Assembly (NCBI GenBank): GCA_028289065.1
Contig: JAQGHA010000006.1
Coordinates: 26,850-90,849, forward strand
Direction of reading: 5' to 3'
Length of the DNA: 64,000 nt
Origin: Candidatus Saccharimonadota bacterium
Lineage (GTDB): Bacteria > Patescibacteriota > Saccharimonadia > Saccharimonadales > Saccharimonadaceae
Every line of letters starts with the position of its first letter. Position 1 is the first letter of the stretch. Below the pieces are notes generated by a model, which worked only from the letters and a program-made list of their open reading frames with translations, did no database searches and was not told the DNA's origin. Of this stretch, positions 27,847 through 35,960 are shown piece by piece. The position numbers were made by a program, and so were the translations under genes.

Positions 27847-29709
27847 TTAATACTGTGAGGCCTCCTTAGGAAGTTTGGCATCTTTCAAAAGCTCGATAAC
27901 TCGTTCTTCTTCAACGGTCTCTTCATCAAGCAACGCTTCAGCAAGTTTATCGAGGCTTTTACGGTTAGCGTTAATAACAACTTCGGCACGCTTAGCTGCT
28001 TCTTTAATAAGCTCAGCAACTTCGGCGTCAATCTCACGAGCAGTATCGTCACTATAAGGGCGTTCGTGAGTCATTTTATCAAAGACCATTCCGCCATTAT
28101 CTTCATGGAATACTTGGTCACGAAGTTTCGTACCCATTCCCTGTTCGATAATCATGTCGCGAGCAATTTCTGTTGCTTTACGAAGGTCCGAACCAGCACC
28201 AGTTGTCACCCGGCCTTGACCGTAAATGATTTTTTCAGCCACACGGCCACCAAGTGCTCGAGCCAAAATATCTTTGAACTCAATAATACTTGTGTAGCTT
28301 CGGTCTTCTGGAGGCAAGAACCATGTCACACCACCGGTACCACCACGAGGAATGATAGTCACCTTGTGAACTGGGTCGCTATCCGGAAGGATGTGTCCAA
28401 CCAAGGCGTGACCAGCTTCATGATAGGCAGTCATGCGCTTTTCTTCTTCGTTCATAACCTTAGTTTTGCGTTCTGGACCAATCGCAACTTTTTCAAACGC
28501 TTCAGTAAGGTCGGCGTTTGAGATTTTTTTGCTATTTCGACGAGCAGCAATAATCGCCGCTTCGTTCGCAATATTCGCAAGGTCTGCACCGGATGAACCA
28601 GCAGTTTTTGCTGCCAATGAATCAAGTTTAACAGTGTCGTCGACTGGCTTTGTTTTAAAGTGAACTTTCAAGATAGCTTCACGGTCGCGGCGTTCAGGCA
28701 ACATAATGTTTGTACGTCGGTCAAAACGGCCTGGACGAAGCAAGGCTGGGTCAAGAACGTCAGAACGGTTTGTAGCCGCAAGAACGATAACGTTTGTTCC
28801 AGTTTCAAAACCATCCATCTCAACAAGAATCTGGTTAAGGGTTTGTTCACGTTCGTCGTGACCACCACCCATACCGCTACCACGACGACGGCCAACCGCA
28901 TCAATTTCATCAATGAAGATGATGGCAGGAGAATTCTTCTTTGCTTTTGCAAACAAGTCGCGAACACGAGAAGCACCAACACCTACAAACATTTCAACAA
29001 ATTCAGAACCAGAAATGCTGAAGAATGGTACGTTTGCTTCACCAGCAACAGCCCGTGCGAGCATTGTCTTACCGGTACCAGGGCTACCTACAAGCAGTAC
29101 TCCCTTTGGAATTTTTGCACCTAAAGCTTCGTACTTTTTAGGGTGTTTCAAGAAATCTACTACTTCTTCAAGGTCTTGCTTAGCTGAATCGTTACCAGCA
29201 ATATCGTCAAACACGACTTTCTTTTTGTCGTCACCGTAAAGAATGGCTTTAGACTTACCGAAACCAAGGGCTTGGTTATTTTGGCCTTGAGCTTGGCGCA
29301 TCATGAATAGGAAAAATGCTGCAATTAACACCACTGGAATAATGATGATGGCTAAATTCCAAAGTACGTCACCGGTTGAAGATGGTGGCAAGATTGTTAC
29401 TTGGGTTTTGGAGTCGGTCTTAAGGCCTTGTTCGTAAATGCTACTTGAAGGGTCTTTAGTTGAACTCTGGGTTGGAACATCACTTCCTTCAGGGGTAATT
29501 TTTAAGTCACTACCTTGAATTTCAATTTTAGTTATTTCACCGGCATTAGCCCGTTGAGTAACTTCAGAAAGTGGAACTTGCTTTAAGTTATCGTGTGAGC
29601 TTGTGAGGGCATATATAATGAGAGCTCCAAAAACGACCACTGCCCAGAAGAGGGTCAGTCGTAAAATTGTACTCGGTTTTTTCTTTGGTGACGGGGCTTT
29701 TGCTGCCAT
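27847..29709 (-). CDS. ftsH: ATP-dependent zinc metalloprotease FtsH
   Basis: 620 residues. An N-terminal helix, an extracytoplasmic FtsH domain and a second helix (about 115-138) precede the AAA+ domain ([20 protein letters not shown]; second region of homology [20 protein letters not shown]). The M41 protease domain has zinc motif HEAGH near residue 427 and the third ligand in [10 protein letters not shown]. It degrades unassembled membrane and short-lived proteins. It has its own SD-led start and a gap of about 60 bp to tilS. Confidence 0.97.
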   Translation of the reverse strand: MAAKAPSPKKKPSTILRLTLFWAVVVFGALIIYALTSSHDNLKQVPLSEVTQRANAGEITKIEIQGSDLKITPEGSDVPTQSSTKDPSSSIYEQGLKTDSKTQVTILPPSSTGDVLWNLAIIIIPVVLIAAFFLFMMRQAQGQNNQALGFGKSKAILYGDDKKKVVFDDIAGNDSAKQDLEEVVDFLKHPKKYEALGAKIPKGVLLVGSPGTGKTMLARAVAGEANVPFFSISGSEFVEMFVGVGASRVRDLFAKAKKNSPAIIFIDEIDAVGRRRGSGMGGGHDEREQTLNQILVEMDGFETGTNVIVLAATNRSDVLDPALLRPGRFDRRTNIMLPERRDREAILKVHFKTKPVDDTVKLDSLAAKTAGSSGADLANIANEAAIIAARRNSKKISNADLTEAFEKVAIGPERKTKVMNEEEKRMTAYHEAGHALVGHILPDSDPVHKVTIIPRGGTGGVTWFLPPEDRSYTSIIEFKDILARALGGRVAEKIIYGQGRVTTGAGSDLRKATEIARDMIIEQGMGTKLRDQVFHEDNGGMVFDKMTHERPYSDDTAREIDAEVAELIKEAAKRAEVVINANRKSLDKLAEALLDEETVEEERVIELLKDAKLPKEASQY

Positions 29710-29770
29710 AGCGAATTATTTTCCTTTCGGCATTCTAAGAAACGTAGGTGTATCTCTATAATTCTACCAG

Positions 29771-30589
29771 TTACAGGCTGAAATGGCGAGTACCGAAACG
29801 AACATTTACCCCTGAACCGGCTTCATAGGCACTCCCAGCGGCCGCTGTCTTGATTGCTAATAAACAACGTATTAACTGGGGTCGAGTAAGGCTTCCACGG
29901 GTAATAAAACGTAAACACTCCAAGGCTGCAGCCTGTGGAAGATGGGTAAAAAGATATCGACTATAGTCCGGACCATCACCCACTAACTTCGCAGCTTCAG
30001 TATCAATTTCGGTTTTTAATTGCTTCTGATGGCTATGAAGCGCTCGTAACTGTCGTTTTGTATCGTGAGTAATGTCAGTCGCTTTAGCGCGTACCCGGTT
30101 TCTTAAATAGGCATCACTGGCATTCGTACTATCTTCATGCCATTTTAAGCCGTTAGCTTGTGCATATTTAATAAGCTGCTGTTTGGGGGTATCTATTAAC
30201 GGGCGTACGACATCTGAATCAAGCGCCGCCAAACCCCGCCATCCCGTGCCGCGTTTTAAGTTAATAGCAACAGTCTCTACTAAGTCATCGAGGTGATGGG
30301 CAGTGACAATGCGGGCAGTATGTTGCTGTGCAAGTTCACGCAAAAATGCGTAGCGGCGTTCACGTGCCCAAGCCTCACTGGCTGTGCTACCGAGTTCTTC
30401 CCGTTTACCCGCGTACACAAGGCCGTGTTTGTAGGCGAGCGCTGCGACAAACCGTGCGTCTTCGGCTGAATCTTCGCGAATGCCATGATCAAAATGGGCC
30501 ACAATAATTTCATGTCCTGGAACTTTTACCATCATATCCAGCAAAACAACTGAATCGACTCCCCCACTGACGGCGACAATATATTTCAT
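29771..30589 (-). CDS. tilS: tRNA(Ile)-lysidine synthase TilS
   Basis: 272 residues. The PP-loop SGGVDSVVLLD sits at 8-18, followed by AHFDHGIREDSAEDARFV, TAHHLDDLVET and the family motif KRGTGWRGLAAL. It converts C34 of tRNA-Ile(CAU) to lysidine. It is short compared with the 430 residues of E. coli TilS, lacking most of the C-terminal tRNA-binding domains, as in several small-genome bacteria. It overlaps bcp by 4 nt (ATGA). Confidence 0.93.
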   Translation of the reverse strand: MKYIVAVSGGVDSVVLLDMMVKVPGHEIIVAHFDHGIREDSAEDARFVAALAYKHGLVYAGKREELGSTASEAWARERRYAFLRELAQQHTARIVTAHHLDDLVETVAINLKRGTGWRGLAALDSDVVRPLIDTPKQQLIKYAQANGLKWHEDSTNASDAYLRNRVRAKATDITHDTKRQLRALHSHQKQLKTEIDTEAAKLVGDGPDYSRYLFTHLPQAAALECLRFITRGSLTRPQLIRCLLAIKTAAAGSAYEAGSGVNVRFGTRHFSL

Positions 30590-31044
30590 GCTTGCAGTGT
30601 CTTCAACTCCGCCACTACTTGTTCACCATGGCCAATTGGCGTTACGCGGCCATACACTTTTACAACTTCGCCAGCCGGGTTAATAATAAACGTCTTTCGT
30701 AAAATGCCTTCACGGCCAAACATTTTCTTACCCCAGGCACCATATTCATTAATAGCAATCGCCTCCGGGTCGGTTAGCAATAAAAAGTTCAGTGAGTACT
30801 TCGCTTTGAATTTTTCGTGACTATTAGGGTCATCGCGGCTAATGCCAATAATCTCGGCACCCATTTCCGCCAAAGTATCGCGTGAATCCCGCAGACTACA
30901 AGCTTCGGCTGTGCAACCGGGTGTGTCGTCGGCTGGGTAAAAATATAAGATCACCCATTTTCCCTTGAAGTCTGTCAAGGAATGGTGCTGGCCATCGAGC
31001 CCAAGTAAAGAAAAATCTGGAGCAGCATAAGGAGTTTGGTTCAT
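30586..31044 (-). CDS. bcp: Peroxiredoxin, BCP/PrxQ type
   Basis: 152 residues. Peroxidatic Cys44 and resolving Cys49 in PGCTAEACSLRD have the five-residue spacing typical of BCP/PrxQ, and FYPADDTPGC is the family signature. It reduces peroxides in the cytosol. TATACT (31056-31051) stands six bases before the ATG, giving a leaderless mRNA. It is divergent from the OpgC-like gene with 44 bp between starts. Confidence 0.95.
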   Translation of the reverse strand: MNQTPYAAPDFSLLGLDGQHHSLTDFKGKWVILYFYPADDTPGCTAEACSLRDSRDTLAEMGAEIIGISRDDPNSHEKFKAKYSLNFLLLTDPEAIAINEYGAWGKKMFGREGILRKTFIINPAGEVVKVYGRVTPIGHGEQVVAELKTLQA

Positions 31045-31088
31045 TGTTCTAGTATACCTCGCAGAAACGACTTGGTATAATTATTTCT

Positions 31089-32210
31089 GTGTCTGAAGTA
31101 ACCCAAAAAACATCCAGCCGAATTTTAACTTTCGATATTATGCGCGGGTACTTTTTAAGTGTCATTCTTCTTAACCACTTGCAGTATTATCCTAGCCCTT
31201 TAGCGTTCTTTACAGGACAGGGATTATTGTACGCATCAACGGCAGAAGGATTTTTTGCTGTATCCGGTATTGTACTGGGAATTATTCGCGGGCGAAAATT
31301 AATTGAAGCCCCATTTAAAAAGGCAGCCAGCCTACTTTTAAAGAGAAGTTTTCAGTTATATATTACAAGTATCGTTTTAACCTTACTCTTTACCTTTATT
31401 GGATCATTCTTCATTGGTTCAGTAGGCTTGAAGTATGGCATTTTTACAGACTGGAATAACTTTGGTGATTTATTATGGAAAACGTTGGCTCTTCAATATA
31501 CATATGGCTGGGCAGACTTTTTACGCTATTACGCCTTATTCCTCTTTTTTGCGCCTGCCGCCTTATGGTTACTGAGGAAAGGCTACTGGTACATCGTTGT
31601 GGCTATCAGCTTATTTGTATGGTGTCTATTCCCTTTGAGCCCGCTACCACCAGAAATGTCTCAACCGCTTAGTTGGCAGCTTATCTTCTTTAGCAGCTTT
31701 ATCATTGGCTACTACTGGCCACAGCTGGTTGAGTATTGGCAAACGTTGTCAATTAAAATGCGCAAAGTTATTGGGTTCAGCCTTATTTCAACAGCGATCC
31801 TCACAATCATCGCCTCGACCTTATTGGTGTTTCACGCCGAGCTTGGTGGCGTATTTGCTAGCCAGCTTCAAAGCATTCACCATTCCATCGAGCTAGCGTT
31901 CAACAAAGACCGGCTGCCTATTACCCGTATATTCATTGGCGCTATTTGGTTCTGGGCATTTTTCTGGGTACTACGTAAATATGAAGGCGTTATCGTGAAA
32001 AAGGTTGGACGCTTCTTCCTACCTTTGGGCGAAAATTCATTGTATGTATATACAATCCAAGCATTCATTGTTTTCTTCGCTCACCTATTTATTCTTCATC
32101 CCAAAGGCTCAGAAAATATATTCATAAATATGGCGCTATCGCTGTCAGCGCTTGGTTTGGTATGGGTTGCGGTTCGAACTAAATTCTTGATGAAGATTAT
32201 TCCGCGTTAA
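31089..32210 (+). CDS. OpgC-type membrane acyltransferase
   Basis: 373 residues with about ten membrane helices. The N-terminus (RILTFDIMRGYFLSVILLNHLQYY) carries the Asp-Arg and His pair of OpgC and related membrane acyltransferases, and AEGFFAVSGIVLGIIRGR is the second landmark. Relatives transfer succinyl or acetyl groups to surface glycans, so glycan decoration is a reasonable guess. The start is GTG, seven bases after an extended -10 (TGg-TATAAT, 31076-31081), so the mRNA is leaderless. It converges with the GT39-like gene, overlapping by 14 nt. Confidence 0.82.
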   Translation: MSEVTQKTSSRILTFDIMRGYFLSVILLNHLQYYPSPLAFFTGQGLLYASTAEGFFAVSGIVLGIIRGRKLIEAPFKKAASLLLKRSFQLYITSIVLTLLFTFIGSFFIGSVGLKYGIFTDWNNFGDLLWKTLALQYTYGWADFLRYYALFLFFAPAALWLLRKGYWYIVVAISLFVWCLFPLSPLPPEMSQPLSWQLIFFSSFIIGYYWPQLVEYWQTLSIKMRKVIGFSLISTAILTIIASTLLVFHAELGGVFASQLQSIHHSIELAFNKDRLPITRIFIGAIWFWAFFWVLRKYEGVIVKKVGRFFLPLGENSLYVYTIQAFIVFFAHLFILHPKGSENIFINMALSLSALGLVWVAVRTKFLMKIIPR

Positions 32211-33771
32211 TACGGTACTGGGTGGCGCGATATGGTTCATTATTCATGAGTGGGTCAAAATATGTGACGGTTTGAAGCTTCACCCATGAATTATCGTATG
32301 GTGCAATGTCGCCTGACAATGCGTCACCGATATACCAAATGACCGGGTGAGATTTTGCAAAGGCATTTATATCTTTGATTTTATGCATGTCATTATCTTT
32401 TAACATATCTAGTGAACCATAAATATATTCGTTATTAGCATCAATGAAATAGATAGGGTGTTCATTGGTGGCATAAGGAACAGATTCGTAAAAGTTCCAC
32501 GGTGTATTGGCTACAATTGGCTCACCCGGTTTACCTTTTACTTGAACTTCTTTAATAACTTCACGGGTCACAATATGGAAGTTAGTATTCTTGTTATAGT
32601 TACCGTATTTATAAACATTGGTAATACCAAAAATCATCATACCCGCAATAAGCAGAATTGGCAGCGCTCTATATATTGGACGCCATTTTTTACTACCAAC
32701 AACTAACACAACCGCCAAGAATATCATCAACGCAATAATGGCTGGAATTAAATAGCGTTCAACAAATGATGACCTTAGCGGTGGTAAAGAAGTAAAGAAG
32801 AGTAGCAACGGTGGCACAAAAGCAATCGCTGAAATGAGTATAAAGTTTGATTTTTCAGACCTTGTAAAAGATTTATATACTTTCGGAATCAATACAATCA
32901 CCAGAATAATGACAGTAATAATAGCGAGCGCTAGCCAACTTTGGGCTTGGCCATGGTCAAGGTAATAAAAGACATTAGACAGATAGTTTGATGGCGTATC
33001 TACCCCTACTGGGCTAATCCAAAAACCAGCTGCTTGCACAACGCCAAGTTGCTTAGCCATAAAGTACAGCCATGGAAAGAAGACGCCGATGGCTACTATA
33101 TGTGCTAATATCCATGGTTTCGTAAAGAATTTACCAGCCCACTGCCTAGAAGTCGCACCTTTTCGATACGTCACCCAAGCTCGCCAAGCCCAGTGCGATA
33201 GCCACGCCAAAGCCGTAAAGTAATGAGTCCACATACCAAGGGCTACCAGTACACCATAGAACACCCACCAGCGCCGCTGCTTGGACTCAACCGCCTTAAC
33301 AAGAACATACGTGGCCGATACAATAATAAACGCCGCCATAGTGTACATTCGAGCCTCGTCGCTGTAACGAACCAACATTGGTGAAAGAATCAAGAATAGT
33401 AATGAAACCAGCGCAACCTTGCGACCAAATAAACGCCGCGCTAGGAAGAAGCTGACGACAATTGTCGCCGCGGCAAAGAATACGCTCATCGATCGCAGCC
33501 CAAACTCACCAATACCGAACAGCTCAGTCCAAGCTTTCAACGTCCAGTAATACAGTGGCGGATGAACATCAGTAGCCGTATAGCGAACAATATCCAGATA
33601 GTTAAATTGTATTAAGTAAGAACTAAACGCCTCATCAAACCAAATACCAGCATTCGTAATGTTAAATAAAGTGATTGTCAGAAAAACCAGTAAAGCTACT
33701 GCGAGAAACGCAATATCAACTTTAGGATGTGCTTTCAAAAAGGCGAGGGGTTTTGCAAGAAATGTATTCAT
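32197..33771 (-). CDS. GT39-like membrane glycosyltransferase (ArnT/PMT superfamily)
   Basis: 524 residues. About 11-12 membrane helices; the first extracytoplasmic loop has the catalytic-type WFDEAFSSY (D-E pair near 47-48) and DVHPPLYYW, both hallmarks of GT-C enzymes of the GT39/GT83 group. A soluble extracytoplasmic C-terminal domain follows. It would move a sugar from a polyprenyl-phosphate carrier to protein or surface glycan. SD GGGAG precedes the ATG. Paired with the OpgC-like gene it suggests a small envelope-glycan module. Confidence 0.9.
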   Translation of the reverse strand: MNTFLAKPLAFLKAHPKVDIAFLAVALLVFLTITLFNITNAGIWFDEAFSSYLIQFNYLDIVRYTATDVHPPLYYWTLKAWTELFGIGEFGLRSMSVFFAAATIVVSFFLARRLFGRKVALVSLLFLILSPMLVRYSDEARMYTMAAFIIVSATYVLVKAVESKQRRWWVFYGVLVALGMWTHYFTALAWLSHWAWRAWVTYRKGATSRQWAGKFFTKPWILAHIVAIGVFFPWLYFMAKQLGVVQAAGFWISPVGVDTPSNYLSNVFYYLDHGQAQSWLALAIITVIILVIVLIPKVYKSFTRSEKSNFILISAIAFVPPLLLFFTSLPPLRSSFVERYLIPAIIALMIFLAVVLVVGSKKWRPIYRALPILLIAGMMIFGITNVYKYGNYNKNTNFHIVTREVIKEVQVKGKPGEPIVANTPWNFYESVPYATNEHPIYFIDANNEYIYGSLDMLKDNDMHKIKDINAFAKSHPVIWYIGDALSGDIAPYDNSWVKLQTVTYFDPLMNNEPYRATQYRINAE

Positions 33772-33851
33772 ATTTACTCCCTATATCATACCGTGACAAC
33801 GGAATTGTCGCAACGACCACTCGACTACTAGAAATATATTTCCGGATATCG

Positions 33852-33857
33852 TATAAT
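33852..33857 (+). promoter_or_regulatory. -10 box of tRNA-Pro
   Basis: TATAAT 22 bases upstream of the mature tRNA-Pro 5' end. Confidence 0.5.
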
Positions 33858-33879
33858 ACCCTAGTCGAACAACACACAT

Positions 33880-33955
33880 CGGGGTGTGGCGCAGTTGATA
33901 GCGCGCTCGGTTTGGGACCGAGAGGTCGAAGGTTTGAGTCCTTTCACCCCGACCA
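33880..33955 (+). tRNA. tRNA-Pro (anticodon TGG)
   Basis: Acceptor CGGGGTG/CACCCCG, D arm GGCGCAGTTGATAGCGC, anticodon stem-loop CTCGG-TTTGGGA-CCGAG, T arm and encoded CCA. The last five bases (GACCA) are also the first bases of a 44-nt inverted repeat that follows. Confidence 0.95.
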
Positions 33956-34047
33956 AATAAAAAAGACTACTTCGGTAGTCTATTTTATTTGGTCAAGCGT
34001 ACAGATTCGAACCTTCGACTTTTTGTGGAACACAAAATCAGTCGAAG
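33951..34047. repeat. Two long inverted repeats following tRNA-Pro
   Basis: The first (33951-33994) pairs GACCAAATAAAA with TTTTATTTGGTC around an inner stem AGACTAC-TTCG-GTAGTCT; the inner stem is a good terminator. The second pairs AACCTTCGACT (about 34010-34020) with AGTCGAAGGTT around an inner TTTTGTG/CACAAAA. Its minus strand reads GGTTCGAATC and ends ACCA, like a tRNA 3' part, and its plus strand repeats GTCGAAGGTTTG from tRNA-Pro. The stretch 33956-34125 holds no protein gene. Confidence 0.7.
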
Positions 34048-34125
34048 GTTTGGTGACGGAGTGAAATAAAAATGTAGTTCTATATTTTTATGAACGAACG
34101 GAAGAGCAGCTTGCTGCGATGTCCT

Positions 34126-34602
34126 CTACCTACTCTTCCACTCCTTTAGCATCCTTAAGTACGCCTCATCATTCTTGGCAATTTCGTACCGCTCATAAAA
34201 AATCCGCGCCGACTCGGCCTTAACCGGATCTTCCTCACTTCGAGGTAACTCTTTACGCCCATGCGCGCCACTCTGTCCTTTTTTATCATCCGGTACTGGA
34301 CCGTCGTACTTCTTACCGCCTTTATGGTTTGCGTATCGCCGTGATCGGGTATACCCCATTTGCAAAAACTTCCGGGCCATATCCATCCCAACGAAATCAT
34401 TTTGCTTTTTATATTCATAAAACATTTCAAGAATAGTATCAGCTGATTCTTTTGCTTTTTTGGGTGTGGCAAATTTCCAATGTGGCAGTATTTCACTTTT
34501 ATAAGGCTCGGCCAACAGCACGCCTTGTTCACCCCGCCCCACTTTGTACTTTTCGGGAAATTTTCTAAAATCTATGTTTGAATAATTATCTACGTAAGCC
34601 AT
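34126..34602 (-). CDS. DUF4385 family protein
   Basis: 158 residues with the family's conserved stretches: KYKVGRGEQGVLLAEPYKSE, ILPHWKFATP, FVGMDMARKFLQMG and YTRSRRYANHKGG. The function of DUF4385 is unknown; it is found scattered in bacteria and phages, is soluble and rich in charged residues. TATAAT lies eight bases before the ATG, so the mRNA is nearly leaderless. A GGAAGAG/CTCTTCC hairpin overlaps its 3' end. Confidence 0.85.
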   Translation of the reverse strand: MAYVDNYSNIDFRKFPEKYKVGRGEQGVLLAEPYKSEILPHWKFATPKKAKESADTILEMFYEYKKQNDFVGMDMARKFLQMGYTRSRRYANHKGGKKYDGPVPDDKKGQSGAHGRKELPRSEEDPVKAESARIFYERYEIAKNDEAYLRMLKEWKSR

Positions 34603-34611
34603 TTGAATAAA

Positions 34612-35235
34612 TTATACTTTTGATAAAATTGGTGATTGCTGAATGAAGCTGTTTTGCTCAATCGCTTCCAACATCGCCTGCGCCACCTCTTCCCTACCCA
34701 CGTAAGGCTTCGTCGGCCCATGCAACGTTAAGCTAAAGGGTTTCATTGCCACATTCTGCAACTTCAAAACCCTAATAGTTGTCCAATCCAAGTCAGAAGC
34801 CTTCAAAACTTCTTGATGGTCGCGACCGTCCTTCACTCGGTTGGGGTCAACAAAGCCAACACCCATATTCAAAAAACGGTCAATCAAAGTAATCTTATCG
34901 CCAGCAAATCGTACACCTGTTCCGGTCACATCAACATAGCGTTTAATACCGAGCTCATCCATAGCTGAACTAATAACTTCCGTCGCTCGGGTTTGTACAT
35001 CAGGCGCAGAGCCCTCAACATGCCCAATGGCGCTCACCACGACTTCCGCTGACTGCAAAAGCACCCGCAAATCATCCGCCTTCGTTGCATCACACTCAAA
35101 TATTTCTAAACTAGGGTGTGGCGCTAAACTATTAACGCCTCGTACCCCACCACGAACATTGTGTCCATCTTTTAAAGCTGCTTCAACAAACGCTTTACCT
35201 AATCGTCCGTTAGCTGCTATAACCGCTATACGCAT
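34612..35235 (-). CDS. NAD(P)-binding Rossmann protein, NmrA/SDR-like
   Basis: 207 residues. The Rossmann start IAVIAANGRLGKAFVEAALKDGHNVRGGVR has the dinucleotide loop G-x-x-G-x-x-(A/G) in the atypical-SDR form, followed by DATKADDL, VVSAIGH and RYVDVTGTG. Substrate unknown; NAD(P)H flavin or quinone reductases and biliverdin-reductase-B-like proteins are closest by eye. It overlaps pgl by one base (TAATG), so the two are coupled. Confidence 0.85.
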   Translation of the reverse strand: MRIAVIAANGRLGKAFVEAALKDGHNVRGGVRGVNSLAPHPSLEIFECDATKADDLRVLLQSAEVVVSAIGHVEGSAPDVQTRATEVISSAMDELGIKRYVDVTGTGVRFAGDKITLIDRFLNMGVGFVDPNRVKDGRDHQEVLKASDLDWTTIRVLKLQNVAMKPFSLTLHGPTKPYVGREEVAQAMLEAIEQNSFIQQSPILSKV

Positions 35236-35951
35236 TAGTCGTCATTCCAGGCTGCTTCATCATAAAGCCATCGTACTTCACCACCGTTCGTCTCAACAAC
35301 GTCCGAAGCTACCGAAATCGGTAATAATCGCTTCAAACGCGCTTCTTTCAAGGCATCTTGCTTGCTGGCACCGACCGCAAATATTACTAACTCATCTACA
35401 TATTCCAATGCTTTCAAAGATAGTGTTATGCGTTCATTTGGCAATTTTGGAGAGTCATACACAGGTATCACCCATTCATCGGTCGGTTCAGCAAAAGCTA
35501 CATTACCCGGGAACAACGAAAGCGTATGCCCGTCCTCACCCACGCCAAGCCACACCAAATCAAACTCCCCATAATTACCAGCGGCAATTTTACGGGCGAA
35601 GTCTTTAGCTGCAGCCACAATATCCAATGTCGTATCTGGTATAATCCATTTCACCTTTGAAAGTTCAGCACTAGCGTCAAACAGCCCTTTAATAGTCCCT
35701 GTATTCGAATCTTTGTCATTCATCGGCACCATCCGCTCGTCGCCCATTAAAACAGTTACCTTGCTCCAATCAACCGCGGACGCATAGTCACGAACGATTA
35801 CTTGATAAGCCTGCATCGGCGAAGTGCCGCCGGCTAAAACCCAGCTGACGTCTTCTTTTGTATTAATAGCAATTTGCAATATCTCGACAGCATTTTCAGC
35901 CGCTGCTTTAGCAACATCTTCCGCAGTTTTGTAATTACGAATCTCTGTCAT
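35235..35951 (-). CDS. pgl: 6-phosphogluconolactonase
   Basis: 238 residues. LAGGTSPMQAYQ, VLMGDERMVP and WLGVGEDGHTLSLFPG are the SOL/DevB family motifs, and NERITLSLKAL follows. It hydrolyses 6-phosphogluconolactone in the oxidative pentose phosphate route. No glucose-6-phosphate dehydrogenase is in the window. It lies ten bases after the MMPL gene and is coupled to the NAD(P)-binding gene downstream. Confidence 0.93.
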   Translation of the reverse strand: MTEIRNYKTAEDVAKAAAENAVEILQIAINTKEDVSWVLAGGTSPMQAYQVIVRDYASAVDWSKVTVLMGDERMVPMNDKDSNTGTIKGLFDASAELSKVKWIIPDTTLDIVAAAKDFARKIAAGNYGEFDLVWLGVGEDGHTLSLFPGNVAFAEPTDEWVIPVYDSPKLPNERITLSLKALEYVDELVIFAVGASKQDALKEARLKRLLPISVASDVVETNGGEVRWLYDEAAWNDD

Positions 35952-35960
35952 AGTCAGCGC

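Noticed and set aside
33991-34066. Second tRNA on the minus strand after tRNA-Pro
   Set aside because: The 3' end looks tRNA-like (GGTTCGAATC...ACCA), but no acceptor stem pairs and the would-be anticodon loop lacks U33, so it is listed as an inverted repeat.
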